NCBI RefSeq assembly: GCF_003402475.1
Contig: NZ_BFAB01000001.1
Span: 310,001 to 374,000, forward strand
Origin: Mycobacterium sp. MFM001
GTDB taxonomy: Bacteria > Actinomycetota > Actinomycetes > Mycobacteriales > Mycobacteriaceae
DNA: 64,000 nucleotides
Direction of reading: 5' to 3'
Shown here: positions 56,601-64,000 of the stretch, in pieces
Layout of the letters: the number at the start of each line of letters is the position of its first letter
How positions within the stretch are numbered: position 1 is the first letter of the stretch
Made by a program: the position numbers and the translations under genes
The notes under the pieces: model-generated
The model's input: the letters and a program-made list of their open reading frames with translations, nothing else
What the model was told of the DNA's origin: nothing
The model's database searches: none

Positions 56601-58439
56601 GCCGACGGCGTCGCCATTGCGGTGGCGGCGGTCCCCGAGGGCCTGCCGCTGGTGGCGACGCTGGCCCAGCTCGCTGCCGCGCGACGGCTGTCGGCGCGCG
56701 GGGTGCTGGTCCGCGCTCCGCGCACCGTGGAGGCGCTGGGTCGCGTCGACACCGTGTGCTTCGACAAGACCGGCACGCTCACCGAGAACCGGCTGCGCGT
56801 CGTGCGGGCCGTGCCGGGCGCCACCAGCCCGCAGGGTCCGTTCCCCGCCCCGGCCGATCCGGGCGCCGTCGACGTGCTGCGGGCCGCCGCCCGCGCGTCC
56901 ACTCAGCCGCAGAACGGACAGGGACACGCCCACGCCACCGACGAGGCCATCCTTACCGCGGCCAATGACCTTGACAGTTCGGATTGGTCGTTACTCGCGG
57001 AGGTCCCGTTCGAGTCCAGCCGCGGCTTCGCCGCCGCGATCGGCACCACCGGAGCCGAGCCATTGCTGATGCTCAAGGGGGCGCCCGAGGTCGTGTTGCC
57101 GCGCTGCCGGTTCGCCGATCCGCAGGCCGACCTCGATCATGCGGAATCCTTGGTGCACAGCCTGGCCGAGCAGGGCCTGCGGGTGCTGGCGGTGGCGCAG
57201 CGCAGCTGGGAGCACGGCACGTCCGACGACGACACCGACGCCGACGCCGTCGACGCCGCCGCGCACGACCTCGAATTGCTCGGCTATGTCGGCTTGGCGG
57301 ACACCGCGCGGCCCTCGGCACGGCCGCTGGTCGAAGCGCTGCTGGACGCCGAGCGCAAAGTCGTGCTGATCACCGGCGACCACCCGGTGACCGCGCGGGC
57401 GATCGCCCACCAATTGGGTCTACCGTCCGACGCGCGGGTGGTCACCGGCGCCGAATTCGCCGGCCTCGACGAAGACGCCTGCACCAAACTGGCCGCCGAC
57501 GTCCAGGTGTTCGCGCGAGTCAGCCCCGAGCAGAAGGTGCAGATCGTCGCGGCGCTGCAGCGCTGTGGACGGGTCACCGCGATGGTCGGCGACGGCGCCA
57601 ACGACGCGGCCGCGATCCGGATGGCCGACGTCGGGATCGGGGTCAGTGGTCGGGGTTCGTCGGCCGCCCGCGGCTCCGCCGACTTGGTGCTGACCGAGGA
57701 CGATCTGGGCGTGCTGCTCGACGCCCTGGTCGAGGGCCGCGGGATGTGGGCCGGGGTGCGTGATGCGGTGACGATGCTGGTCGGCGGCAACGTCGGCGAA
57801 GTGCTTTTCACAATCATCGGGACGGCGTTCGGCGTAGGCCGGGCACCGGTGGGGACGCGTCAACTGCTGTTGGTGAACCTGCTGACCGACATGTTCCCGG
57901 CGCTGGCGGTGGCCGTCACGCCGCAATACCCGCAACCCGAAGAGGCAGACGACCAGGATGCGGACGCGGCGCGATGGGCGTATCAGCGCGCGATACTGAC
58001 CGACCCGGCGCCGTCGCTCGACGTGCCGCTGATGCGCCAGATCATCAGCCGCGGCGCGGTCACGGCCGCCGGCGCGACTGCGGCCTGGGCCATCGGACGC
58101 TGGACACCGGGCACTGAAAGGCGCACGGCGACAATGGGACTGACGGCTCTGGTCAGTACGCAACTGGCGCAGACGCTGCTCGCCCGTCGGCACAGCCCGC
58201 TGGTGGTGGCCACGGCGCTGGGCAGCGCGGCTGTGCTGGTGGGCATCGTCCAGACGCCGGGCATCAGCCACTTCTTCGGCTGCACACCGCTGGGTCCGGT
58301 GGCGTGGACCGGCGTGATCGGCTCCACCGCGGCGGCCACCGTCGTCTCGATCGTGGCCCCCAACTGGCTGATCAAGACAACCAGCGACGAAACACCGGCC
58401 GTGCCCGACGATGCGCCGCGGCTACACCTCGTCGAGTAG
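53631..58439 (+). CDS. ctpI: giant P-type ATPase CtpI
   Basis: A 1602-aa cation-transporting P-type ATPase (Rv0107c/CtpI is about 1632 aa). The long N-terminal half (about 1-700) has no close counterpart in ordinary pumps. The pump half shows the actuator LLTGESLPVDKQ, the phosphorylation site CFDKTGTLTENRL (Asp1045), the nucleotide-binding KGAPEVVLP and the hinge MVGDGANDAAAIRMADVGIG. It ends with LLVNLLTDMFPALAVAVTPQ and further helices. The intramembrane segment AVPEGLPLVATLAQLAAARR is of the P2 (Ca/Mg) type. The ion is unproven; magnesium has been suggested for CtpI. The stop is immediately adjacent to that of the convergent Ldt gene. Confidence 0.93.
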   Translation: MKVPGVATVVGGLTDGAVQVLRAGVQSAAGAAGAVQTLTGPALRTVSESTGRIIGVDNGSPDHDGPPVRWQSGRRVHLDLDPLLPFPRWYEHAAVVEEPVRRIAGVAAAHVEGALGRLVVELDDDLNGADDDSVLEAVRDTVAAVAADLAPATSEAAPRTAPFADPGNPLAFVVPLTAAAMDVVAIGAAVTGWVVRLPAAPRTTRAAAAILSNQPRVVSFLESRLGRVGTDIALSASTAAANGLTQAVGTPLLDLAQRALQISEAVAHRDRWRHREPELASPNRPQAPVVPVISSAGPGSHTPRHSWAAADAGEASHVVVDGAIDAAIDTEKGSMAGPVEEYSAQAANGSLVAAAGALLGGGGTEDAAGAILAGVPKAAHMGRQTFAAVLGRGLANDGHMVLDPGALRRLDRLKVILIDGAALRGDARAVLHARGDATGWDDDRVYEVADALLHAEQPPEPDPDELPATGARLRWVKAQGPSAAPAQGLERADLIVDGECVGSVDVGWEVDPYAIALLQTAHRTGARVVLRHVAGTQDLAASVAESHPAGTPLLKLVRELRSDRGPVLLITALHRDFASTDTLAALAVADVGVALDDPQAATPWTADIITGTDLAAAVRILSALPAARRASESAVRLAQGGSTLAGLLLVTGDSRPTSPLAVRRWLNPVNAAAATALVSGAFSATKVMRLPDPTPQPLTAWHALDPEIVYARLARGARPLAVEPGMAPWRRFLEDLSYNPLVSPLRRPAAQVMRLAAATRAELADPLTPILAVGAAASAIVGSNIDALLVTGVMTANAITGGVQRLRADAAAAELFAEQDQLARRVVVPAVATTRRRLEAARHTERTVTVAASSLRPGDVIDLAAPDVVPADARLLVAEDLEVDESLLTGESLPVDKQVEPVAAADTERASMLFEGSTIVAGHARAIVVATGAATAAQRAISAVADVESSAGIQARLRELTSKVLPLTLAGGAAVSGLALLRQASLRQAVADGVAIAVAAVPEGLPLVATLAQLAAARRLSARGVLVRAPRTVEALGRVDTVCFDKTGTLTENRLRVVRAVPGATSPQGPFPAPADPGAVDVLRAAARASTQPQNGQGHAHATDEAILTAANDLDSSDWSLLAEVPFESSRGFAAAIGTTGAEPLLMLKGAPEVVLPRCRFADPQADLDHAESLVHSLAEQGLRVLAVAQRSWEHGTSDDDTDADAVDAAAHDLELLGYVGLADTARPSARPLVEALLDAERKVVLITGDHPVTARAIAHQLGLPSDARVVTGAEFAGLDEDACTKLAADVQVFARVSPEQKVQIVAALQRCGRVTAMVGDGANDAAAIRMADVGIGVSGRGSSAARGSADLVLTEDDLGVLLDALVEGRGMWAGVRDAVTMLVGGNVGEVLFTIIGTAFGVGRAPVGTRQLLLVNLLTDMFPALAVAVTPQYPQPEEADDQDADAARWAYQRAILTDPAPSLDVPLMRQIISRGAVTAAGATAAWAIGRWTPGTERRTATMGLTALVSTQLAQTLLARRHSPLVVATALGSAAVLVGIVQTPGISHFFGCTPLGPVAWTGVIGSTAAATVVSIVAPNWLIKTTSDETPAVPDDAPRLHLVE

Positions 58440-59657
58440 TCACTGTCCGCGCAGTGCGCTGCCTTGCCGCCACTGATCCCACGGAAGGGTCCAGTCGCCG
58501 TTCTGGGACAGCTGTAGCGGCGGACCGCCGGTGTTGCGCACTTCCACGACATCGCCGGGCTGGGAGAAGTCGAAGAACCATTTTGCGTTCTCGCCGTTGA
58601 GATTCAGGCATCCGTGCGACGTGTCGACGCTGCCCTGCGCCCACACGGTGTCGTCGAGCTGGTGCAAATAGATGCCGTCGGTGCTGATCCGGACCGCGTA
58701 GTGGATGGTCTCGCGGTAGCCGAGGCGAGAGTTCTTGGGCAGCCCGAAGGTTGACGAATCCATGATCACCGGGTTGCCCTTGTCCAAGACGGTGTAGGTG
58801 CCCGGCGGGGTCCAGAACGACAGAGTGCGGCCGTTGATCTGCTCGGTCCCGCCCATCCCCATCGATGTGGGCATGGTGCGCACCAGCCGGCCGTTGTCGA
58901 ACACGCTGACTTGTTTGGTTGTGTCGTCCGCGACGGAAATGTGCGCGTCGCCGATCGTGAACGAGACCTTGGTGTCTTCTTGCCCGAAAAGCCCTTTGCC
59001 CAACTCAATTCCGTAGATTTTGGCCTCGGCGGTTACCTTGGTGCCCGGCGTGTAATAGCGCTCGGGACGCCAGTGGGCGTTTTGGTCGTCGACCCAATAC
59101 CACGAACCCTGCACCGGCGGCGTGGTCGTCACGACCAACTGGCGCTCGGCGGTGGCCCGATCGCTGATCTGCTCGTCGAAGTGCGCCGCGATCACGATCC
59201 CGACGCCGTACGTGCCGCCATCCTGTAACGCTGCGTCGGACGGACTGCGGAACGTCACCTTGGTTTGGTTGCGCGGCATCAGGGTTGAGAATTTCGACAC
59301 CTGAGTCGCCGGAACTCCGCCCTCTCCGCGACTGGCGACGGTGATGGTGTAGGTGCGCCCGTATCCGAGCGGCTCCACCGGATGCCAGTACACGTGGTCG
59401 GGCGTGACGACGCCCTGCACATGCTTGCCGTTGTCGTTGACCATCTGCACATCGGTCAGCGTCCCGGACTCGGCGCTCACCGACACGGGTTCCAGCGGGT
59501 CGACGTTGCGGGCATCGGGTGCCGGCTTGATCGTCACCTTCGCGGGTGCATGCAGTGCCGCGGCGTCCGGCGGGTGTGTTTTGTCGCCACTGCCGCACGC
59601 TGCCAGAAAGATGCTCAGCGCCGCGACGAGAAGAGTCACCAACACGCGGAGGTTCAT
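58440..59657 (-). CDS. L,D-transpeptidase lipoprotein (LdtMt5/LprQ-like)
   Basis: A 405-aa exported lipoprotein. The signal MNLRVLVTLLVAALSIFLAAC has its lipidated Cys at residue 21. Two Ig-like domains (VSVSAESGTLTDVQMVNDNG; GIVIAAHFDEQISDRATAER) are followed by a YkuD domain with the catalytic motif YLHQLDDTVW then DTSHGCLNLN. The C-terminal VEVRNTGGPPLQLSQNGDWT resembles LdtMt5 (Rv0483) more than LdtMt2. It forms 3-3 peptidoglycan cross-links. The ATG overlaps the FadD stop (ATGA), so this cell-wall enzyme is translated with a lipid-metabolism operon. Confidence 0.9.
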   Translation of the reverse strand: MNLRVLVTLLVAALSIFLAACGSGDKTHPPDAAALHAPAKVTIKPAPDARNVDPLEPVSVSAESGTLTDVQMVNDNGKHVQGVVTPDHVYWHPVEPLGYGRTYTITVASRGEGGVPATQVSKFSTLMPRNQTKVTFRSPSDAALQDGGTYGVGIVIAAHFDEQISDRATAERQLVVTTTPPVQGSWYWVDDQNAHWRPERYYTPGTKVTAEAKIYGIELGKGLFGQEDTKVSFTIGDAHISVADDTTKQVSVFDNGRLVRTMPTSMGMGGTEQINGRTLSFWTPPGTYTVLDKGNPVIMDSSTFGLPKNSRLGYRETIHYAVRISTDGIYLHQLDDTVWAQGSVDTSHGCLNLNGENAKWFFDFSQPGDVVEVRNTGGPPLQLSQNGDWTLPWDQWRQGSALRGQ

Positions 59658-61216
59658 GTCGGTAAGTCGTTTCGTAGGACCTTGCCGGCGGGATTGCGCG
59701 GAATGGCCTCGACGACGCTGATGTCCCTCGGCTGCTCGAAGCGAGACACCTTGTCCTTCAAGTACTCCCGTAGCGCTGCCTCGTCGAGGCCACTGCCCGC
59801 CTTCGCTACCACGAACGCTGCCAGTCGTTGACCGAACTTTTCGTCGGGGACGCCGACGACTGCGATGTCGGTGATGTCGGGATGCTCGGCGAGAGCGTTC
59901 TCCACCGCGCGAGGATAGACGTTCTCGCCTCCCGACACGATCATGTCGTCTGCGCGGCCGACGATGAACAACCGGCCCGATTCGTCGAAGTAACCCATGT
60001 CGCCGGTGCCGGTCATGTTGTCGACGACGGACGTGGCGGCGCCGCCGGTGTAGCCCTCGAACGTCAATTCGCCGCCGACGAAGACCCGTCCGGTGACATG
60101 CGGGGCGACTGGCTTGTCGTCGTCGTCGAGGACCCGCACCCGGCAGCCCAGCGACGGTCGTCCGACGGTCTCGGGGTTGTCGCGCAGATCGGCCGGGGTT
60201 GCCAAGGCGCCGATACCGACTTCGGTTGAGCCGTAACCGTTGTAGAGGATGTCGCCGTAAGTGTCCGCGAACCGTCGCACCAGGCCGGGTTCCAGCCGCG
60301 CGCCGCTGGAGAGCACAACCCGCAGCGAGGGCACCGGATTTCGGGCCCGCACCGCCTGGGGTAGCTCGAGGATGCGCGTCAGCATCACCGGCACTACCGT
60401 CAACGCGTCCGCGCGATGCAGCGACGCCTGCGCCAGCGTCGCCTCGGCGTCGAAACGGCGATGGGTGAGTATCGTGCCGCCCAAGGCCACGGTGAGAATC
60501 GTCATGCCCAGGCCCAAACCGTGAAACATGGGTACTGCTACCGCAATTCGGGAGCCGGCCCGCAGGCCGGTGCGTTCGAGGATTGTCACGCCGACGCCCA
60601 CCACTCCGGGATTGATCCGCGGCGCCCGCGGCACGCCTTTGGGCTTGCCCGTCGTGCCTGAGGTGAGCAGCACGATGCGCCCGCCCGGCCCCACCCTGGG
60701 TCGTGAATCCGGCTTTGTGGTTGCGGCCGCGTCGACGGCGGTGACCGACCCGTCGGCGGTCTGCACCCGCTCAGTGAATTCGCTGTCGCAGACCACGGTT
60801 TCGATCTGATGTGCGCTCAGCGCGGCGCCCAGCGCGTCGGCACTGAATTCGGTATTGACCAGCACGACGTCGGCGCCGACCAAGGCGACGGCGAACACTG
60901 CCTCGACGAAGCGGTGTCCGTTGCGGCACATGACCCCGACCGCCTGGCCGGGCTGAACGCCCCGGCGCTGCAACTCGCGGGCCAACGCCTCGGTGTTCGA
61001 CTGCATTTCGCGGTAGCTGACGGCGCCGTCGTCGTCGATCACCGCGGTCCGGTTCGGCCATCGCGCAGCCGTAACCGCCAGCAGCGTGAACGTGTTCATC
61101 CCGCCACGACGCACCTCGTTCAAGACGCGGGCCAGCGCAGCCGGGCCGGGCGGGCTGAGCAGTCGAGACCGCAACAGGGCGCGCGCCGCGGCGGCGGCCA
61201 CCCCGATGGCCGTCAT
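59654..61216 (-). CDS. fatty-acid-CoA/AMP ligase (FadD12-like)
   Basis: A 520-aa ANL-family ligase: N-terminal amphipathic stretch, FTLLAVTAARWPNRTAVIDD, P-loop IVLLTSGTTGKPKGVP near residue 185, ILYNGYGSTEVGIGA, GDMGYFDESGRLFIVGRADD and the catalytic Lys in PRNPAGKVLRNDLPT at the end. It resembles M. tuberculosis FadD12 (Rv1427c) as I recall it. It activates an unknown fatty acid. It is coupled to the SDR upstream and Ldt downstream by 4-nt overlaps. Confidence 0.9.
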   Translation of the reverse strand: MTAIGVAAAAARALLRSRLLSPPGPAALARVLNEVRRGGMNTFTLLAVTAARWPNRTAVIDDDGAVSYREMQSNTEALARELQRRGVQPGQAVGVMCRNGHRFVEAVFAVALVGADVVLVNTEFSADALGAALSAHQIETVVCDSEFTERVQTADGSVTAVDAAATTKPDSRPRVGPGGRIVLLTSGTTGKPKGVPRAPRINPGVVGVGVTILERTGLRAGSRIAVAVPMFHGLGLGMTILTVALGGTILTHRRFDAEATLAQASLHRADALTVVPVMLTRILELPQAVRARNPVPSLRVVLSSGARLEPGLVRRFADTYGDILYNGYGSTEVGIGALATPADLRDNPETVGRPSLGCRVRVLDDDDKPVAPHVTGRVFVGGELTFEGYTGGAATSVVDNMTGTGDMGYFDESGRLFIVGRADDMIVSGGENVYPRAVENALAEHPDITDIAVVGVPDEKFGQRLAAFVVAKAGSGLDEAALREYLKDKVSRFEQPRDISVVEAIPRNPAGKVLRNDLPT

Positions 61217-62082
61217 CGCGGGCCTCGATCGGAGTCGACGACGTTGCGGTACCAGAGGCGCGCCGCCCGATCGATCGGGCCTGCCAACACCACCGAGGCG
61301 ACTTCGGCGGGCCACGTCCACGCCGGGGCGATGGTGCGCGGCCGTTCGACGATCGCTTTGGCGACCACGTCGGCGGCCTGGTGCGGATCCAGTCCCGGCA
61401 CCCTGCGCAAGAACGGCGTCGGCTCGATCATCCGGGTGCGAACTATCGCGAAGTAGATCGACGTGACGTCGATGCCGTCGACGCGCAATTCCGGTGCGAC
61501 ACTGCGTAACCAGCGGTCGAACGCACCTTTGGACGCCTGGTAGGCGCCCCACTGCGGGGCCGGCGGAACGCGGACACCGACACTGGAAACGTTGACGATG
61601 TGCCCGCCACGGTTCTGGCGCATCGCGGGTAGCACCCCGAGCAGCAGCCGAATCGGACCCAGGTAGTTGACCGCGATGGTGCGCTGGAAATCGTGCGGCC
61701 GGTCGTACTGGTGGCACAGCGAGCGGCGCAACGACTTGCCGGCGTTGCTCACCACGACGTCGATCGGGCCGTGCTCGTCGCTGATCCGTGTCGCCAACGT
61801 GCTGACGGCGGTTTCGTCGCTCAGATCCGTTGGGTAGGCGAACGCCTGTCCGCCGCCCGCGGTGACCGATGCGACGAGGTCGTCGAGCCGGTCGGCCGAG
61901 CGGGCCACCGCGAGCACCGTCGCTTGCGCGGCGGCCAACGCGCGGGCGGTGGCCTCGCCGACTCCGTACGACGCTCCGGTCACCAGCACGGTCTTGCCCG
62001 CGACGGCGCGCCGCAACCTGTCCGGATCCGTGATGCGCGCCGGGTTGGCCAGTTTGTCGATCGTCTTAGCTGCCACGTTCAT
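61213..62082 (-). CDS. short-chain dehydrogenase/reductase
   Basis: A 289-aa SDR with an N-terminal extension (about 28 residues) before VLVTGASYGVGEATARALAA, SNAGKSLRRS, and Ser-Tyr-Lys in NVSSVGVRVPPAPQWGAYQASK. The C-terminal third, ending IDRAARLWYRNV, could sit on the membrane, as in Rv1428c-region and lipid-linked SDRs (tentative). It lies between a hydrolase and a FadD, all overlapping, so a lipid substrate is likely. Confidence 0.87.
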   Translation of the reverse strand: MNVAAKTIDKLANPARITDPDRLRRAVAGKTVLVTGASYGVGEATARALAAAQATVLAVARSADRLDDLVASVTAGGGQAFAYPTDLSDETAVSTLATRISDEHGPIDVVVSNAGKSLRRSLCHQYDRPHDFQRTIAVNYLGPIRLLLGVLPAMRQNRGGHIVNVSSVGVRVPPAPQWGAYQASKGAFDRWLRSVAPELRVDGIDVTSIYFAIVRTRMIEPTPFLRRVPGLDPHQAADVVAKAIVERPRTIAPAWTWPAEVASVVLAGPIDRAARLWYRNVVDSDRGPR

Positions 62083-62956
62083 CGGCCCGCTGTTCGACGA
62101 ATCGATGCACCGCCGCGGCGATCTCCTCCGGGCAGTCCTCTTGCAGAAAATGCTTGGCGGGCAACAAGGTTACCTGCGCAGTGCCGGTGGCCAGCTGGGC
62201 CTGCACGCCGTGGCGGCGCCAACTGAGCATCCGGTCTCGCATCCCCCAGACGATCTGGACGGGATACGGCACGTTACGCAGCGCCGCCAAATAGCGACGC
62301 TGAGCTTCGGCGTTGAGTTCGAAGCCCCGCATGATCTTCAGGAACGCCCGACCGCCGTCGTCGCCGAACAATAGTGGCTTCCAGCAAGAGATTTCGGCGA
62401 GCGGCACGTTGCGGCTGACCCCGACCATCCGCATGATCGCCTCGAACGCGCCCGGGACGCGCATCGACTGCAGCCAGGCCTCGCCGAGGCCCCGATGCGC
62501 GAACGGCTCCATGGGCCAGGGTCGATGGAACGTTTCGACCGCGATGATCGTGTTGAGTAAGGTCATCGACAGCACGCGGTCCGGAACCGCGTGTGCCACC
62601 TCGAATCCCACCGGCCCGCCGATGTCGTGCAGCACCAGGTGGAATCGCTCCAGTTCGAGCGCATCGAGCGCCGAGAGCAGCCAGTGGCCCAGTCCGCTCC
62701 AGCTGTAGTCGAAATCCTTCGGCCGCTCGGCCAGGCCGAGCCCCGGCAAGTCGACGGCGATGCCGCGCAGAGCCCGTCGCGCCAGCGCGGGAACCACCTT
62801 GCGGTACAGGTACGCCGACGCGGGTACCCCGTGCACGCACACCACCGGCGGCGCATCGCGCGGGCCGTCGTCGAGCACGAACGACGAGATGCCGTCCGCG
62901 GTGAACGATCGTCCGGAAGCCCGGTACTCCTCGAGCAGCCGTGACACCGAACTCAT
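62066..62956 (-). CDS. alpha/beta hydrolase, first gene of lipid operon
   Basis: A 296-aa hydrolase: PPVVCVHGVPASAYLYRKVV, VDLPGLGLAERPKDFDYSWS, nucleophile elbow LVLHDIGGPVGFEV with Asp at the nucleophile position, and the His segment LPAKHFLQEDCPEEIA. The Asp elbow points to an epoxide hydrolase/dehalogenase type. The start is ATG 62956; the frame can begin two codons earlier at TTG. The 3' end overlaps the SDR start by 17 nt. Confidence 0.86.
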   Translation of the reverse strand: MSSVSRLLEEYRASGRSFTADGISSFVLDDGPRDAPPVVCVHGVPASAYLYRKVVPALARRALRGIAVDLPGLGLAERPKDFDYSWSGLGHWLLSALDALELERFHLVLHDIGGPVGFEVAHAVPDRVLSMTLLNTIIAVETFHRPWPMEPFAHRGLGEAWLQSMRVPGAFEAIMRMVGVSRNVPLAEISCWKPLLFGDDGGRAFLKIMRGFELNAEAQRRYLAALRNVPYPVQIVWGMRDRMLSWRRHGVQAQLATGTAQVTLLPAKHFLQEDCPEEIAAAVHRFVEQRADERGS

Positions 62957-63009
62957 GCTCAAAGTCTGACAGAGATTCGCGCGTAGGCTCCCCGACGGGA
63001 GGGATGCAC

Positions 63010-63729
63010 ATGACCGATTTGCCGCCGGCGTTGCGGCGCGCGCTGGAGTTGCTCGCCGATCCGCCCGCCGAACCCGACGTCAGCACGGGCTATCTCGATC
63101 TGCTGGACGACTCGGCGGTGCCGACGAACACCGGCGCGATTCAGGCGCTGTGGGCGTCGCCGATCGGGTCGCTGTTCTACGACAACGCCCAGACGGTCGC
63201 GCGGCGGCTGCTCAGCGCCTGGCAGCACCCCGTCGAGTGGTTGAACATTCCGCCCGGCGGGACCGCGCTGGATGTCGGCTGCGGCCCGGGTACGGTCACC
63301 GCGTCACTGGCGCGGGCGGCCGGCCCCGACGGGCTGGCACTGGGTGTGGACATCTCCAAACCGATGCTGGCCCGCGCGGTGCGCGCCGAATCGGGGCCGC
63401 AGGTTGGTTTTCTGCGGGCCGACGCACAACGCCTTCCGTTGCGCGACGACACCGTCGATGCGGTGGTGTCGATCGCCGTGCTGCAGTTGATACCGGAGCC
63501 CGCGGCGGCGCTGGCGGAAATCGCGCGGGTACTGCGACCGGGCGGGCGGCTCGCGGTCATGGTGCCCACTGCGGGGCGGGCCGCCCGGTTCTGGCGGATG
63601 CTGCCCAACACCGGCGCTCACGTGTTCGACGACGACGAACTCGGCGACATCCTCGAAGACCACGGCTTCGTCAGCGTGCGGGTCAAGAACTTCAGCACCA
63701 TCCAGTGGGTGCGCGCGAAACGCGGGTGA
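63010..63729 (+). CDS. class I SAM-dependent methyltransferase
   Basis: A 239-aa Methyltransf_11 enzyme: GTALDVGCGPGTVTASLARA (SAM motif I) near residue 88, LGVDISKPMLARAVRAE, FLRADAQRLPLRDDTVDAVV and ARVLRPGGRLAVMVP. The acceptor is unknown. GGGAGGG sits 6 nt before ATG 63010 (MTDLPPALRRAL), which decides the start over an upstream ATG at 63004. It diverges from the lipid operon across a 53-nt gap. Confidence 0.87.
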   Translation: MTDLPPALRRALELLADPPAEPDVSTGYLDLLDDSAVPTNTGAIQALWASPIGSLFYDNAQTVARRLLSAWQHPVEWLNIPPGGTALDVGCGPGTVTASLARAAGPDGLALGVDISKPMLARAVRAESGPQVGFLRADAQRLPLRDDTVDAVVSIAVLQLIPEPAAALAEIARVLRPGGRLAVMVPTAGRAARFWRMLPNTGAHVFDDDELGDILEDHGFVSVRVKNFSTIQWVRAKRG

Positions 63730-63734
63730 AAGTT

Positions 63735-63750
63735 GTAGCACGCGCGCTAC
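63735..63750. promoter_or_regulatory. palindrome in the antitoxin promoter
   Basis: GTAGCACGCGCGCTAC is a 16-bp palindrome with one mismatched pair. It overlaps a TACGCT -10-like hexamer (63748-63753) that is 6 nt from the GTG start, consistent with a leaderless transcript. It is a plausible autoregulatory operator of the antitoxin. Confidence 0.5.
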
Positions 63751-63759
63751 GCTGGGGCT

Positions 63760-64000
63760 GTGACTCGAGAGATCACTCAGCGCGAGCTCCGCAACAACAG
63801 CGGCGAAATCATGCGCCAACTTGACCAAGGCGCATCCTTCGTCGTGACCAGGAGTGGTGTGCCGGTTGGTGAGCTTTCCCCGTTGCGGCGGAATCGATTC
63901 GTGAGCGCCGAGACAGCGGTCGCGGCGTTCCGGGGTGCTCCCCGGGTGGAGTTTGACCGGTTCCGAGCAGATCTCGACCGGGGCGCTAGCCAAGAGATCG
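63760..64000 (+). CDS. Phd/YefM-type antitoxin (VapB), cut by window edge
   Basis: GTG 63760 opens a frame running to the right edge without a stop; 80 codons are visible. It reads TREITQRELRNNSGEIMRQL, then GASFVVTRSGVPVGELSPL, the Phd-fold DNA-binding part, and a charged toxin-binding tail (RVEFDRFRADLDRGASQEI). It matches the VapB antitoxins of the Phd group in mycobacteria. The toxin, most likely a VapC PIN-domain RNase, should lie just beyond 64000. Confidence 0.82.
   Translation, partial: MTREITQRELRNNSGEIMRQLDQGASFVVTRSGVPVGELSPLRRNRFVSAETAVAAFRGAPRVEFDRFRADLDRGASQEI

Noticed and set aside
58440..59657. Assignment of the second L,D-transpeptidase as LdtB (LdtMt2)
   Set aside because: The catalytic region (YLHQLDDTVW, VEVRNTGGPP) is closer to LdtMt5/LprQ than to the HSAPW-type LdtMt2; the exact orthologue remains open.

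Overview
This window is chromosomal DNA of a Mycobacterium, most like a slow grower. It is uniformly GC-rich and carries genus-specific families: an Ag85C-type mycolyltransferase, an MPT51-like protein, a complete mce operon, an L,D-transpeptidase with the LdtMt1 architecture, the TreS-maltokinase pair, F420-family and DUF732 proteins. From recalled M. tuberculosis proteins, the backbone follows Rv0133-Rv0131c-Rv0130-Rv0129c-Rv0127-Rv0126-Rv0125-Rv0121c-Rv0120c-Rv0116c-Rv0111-Rv0107c, read in the opposite orientation. Extra blocks are inserted into it.

Region 1 (1-15.2 kb) is backbone. It holds an acidic protein cut by the edge, an SDR and a GNAT acetyltransferase, fadE1, an alpha/beta hydrolase with htdZ, a 57-aa protein and a phosphoesterase, fbpC, mak and treS (trehalose to maltose to maltose-1-phosphate), the secreted protease pepA, an F420-family protein, fusA2, a cysteine hydrolase and ldtA.

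Region 2 (15.2-22.9 kb) has a secreted lipase and a quinone-oxidoreductase-like enzyme. It then has a magnesium unit on the minus strand: promoter, M-box riboswitch, hairpin, 25-codon ORF, 63-aa protein and an SLC11/NRAMP-related transporter with altered metal-site motifs. An O-methyltransferase and a large acyltransferase (Rv0111-like) follow.

Region 3 (22.9-38.0 kb) is a divergent catabolic cluster. Minus strand: SDR, Rieske oxygenase, luciferase-like enzyme, Baeyer-Villiger-type monooxygenase, SDR and CoA-transferase. Plus strand: NHL beta-propeller protein, HutC-type GntR regulator, two AMP-forming ligases with an SDR between them, and an MFS importer. The divergent promoter holds a perfect 12-bp palindrome and a near copy, which suit the local GntR protein. 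The gene set suggests catabolism of a cyclic ketone- or alcohol-forming compound (inference).

Region 4 (38.0-50.5 kb) is an SRPBCC protein and a full mce operon (yrbEA, yrbEB, mceA-F, two Mce-associated proteins). It continues without a real gap into an MPT51-like protein lacking the catalytic serine, a CAP-domain protein and a DUF732 protein.

Region 5 (50.5-64 kb) has a hydrolase, methyltransferase and SnoaL run, a DUF2182 membrane protein and the giant P-type ATPase ctpI. It ends with a coupled operon (hydrolase, SDR, FadD, L,D-transpeptidase lipoprotein), another methyltransferase, and a Phd/VapB antitoxin cut by the right edge. No tRNA, rRNA, CRISPR array or insertion sequence was seen. 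Genes are very tightly packed, with many 4-nt start/stop overlaps and several overlapping convergent ends.
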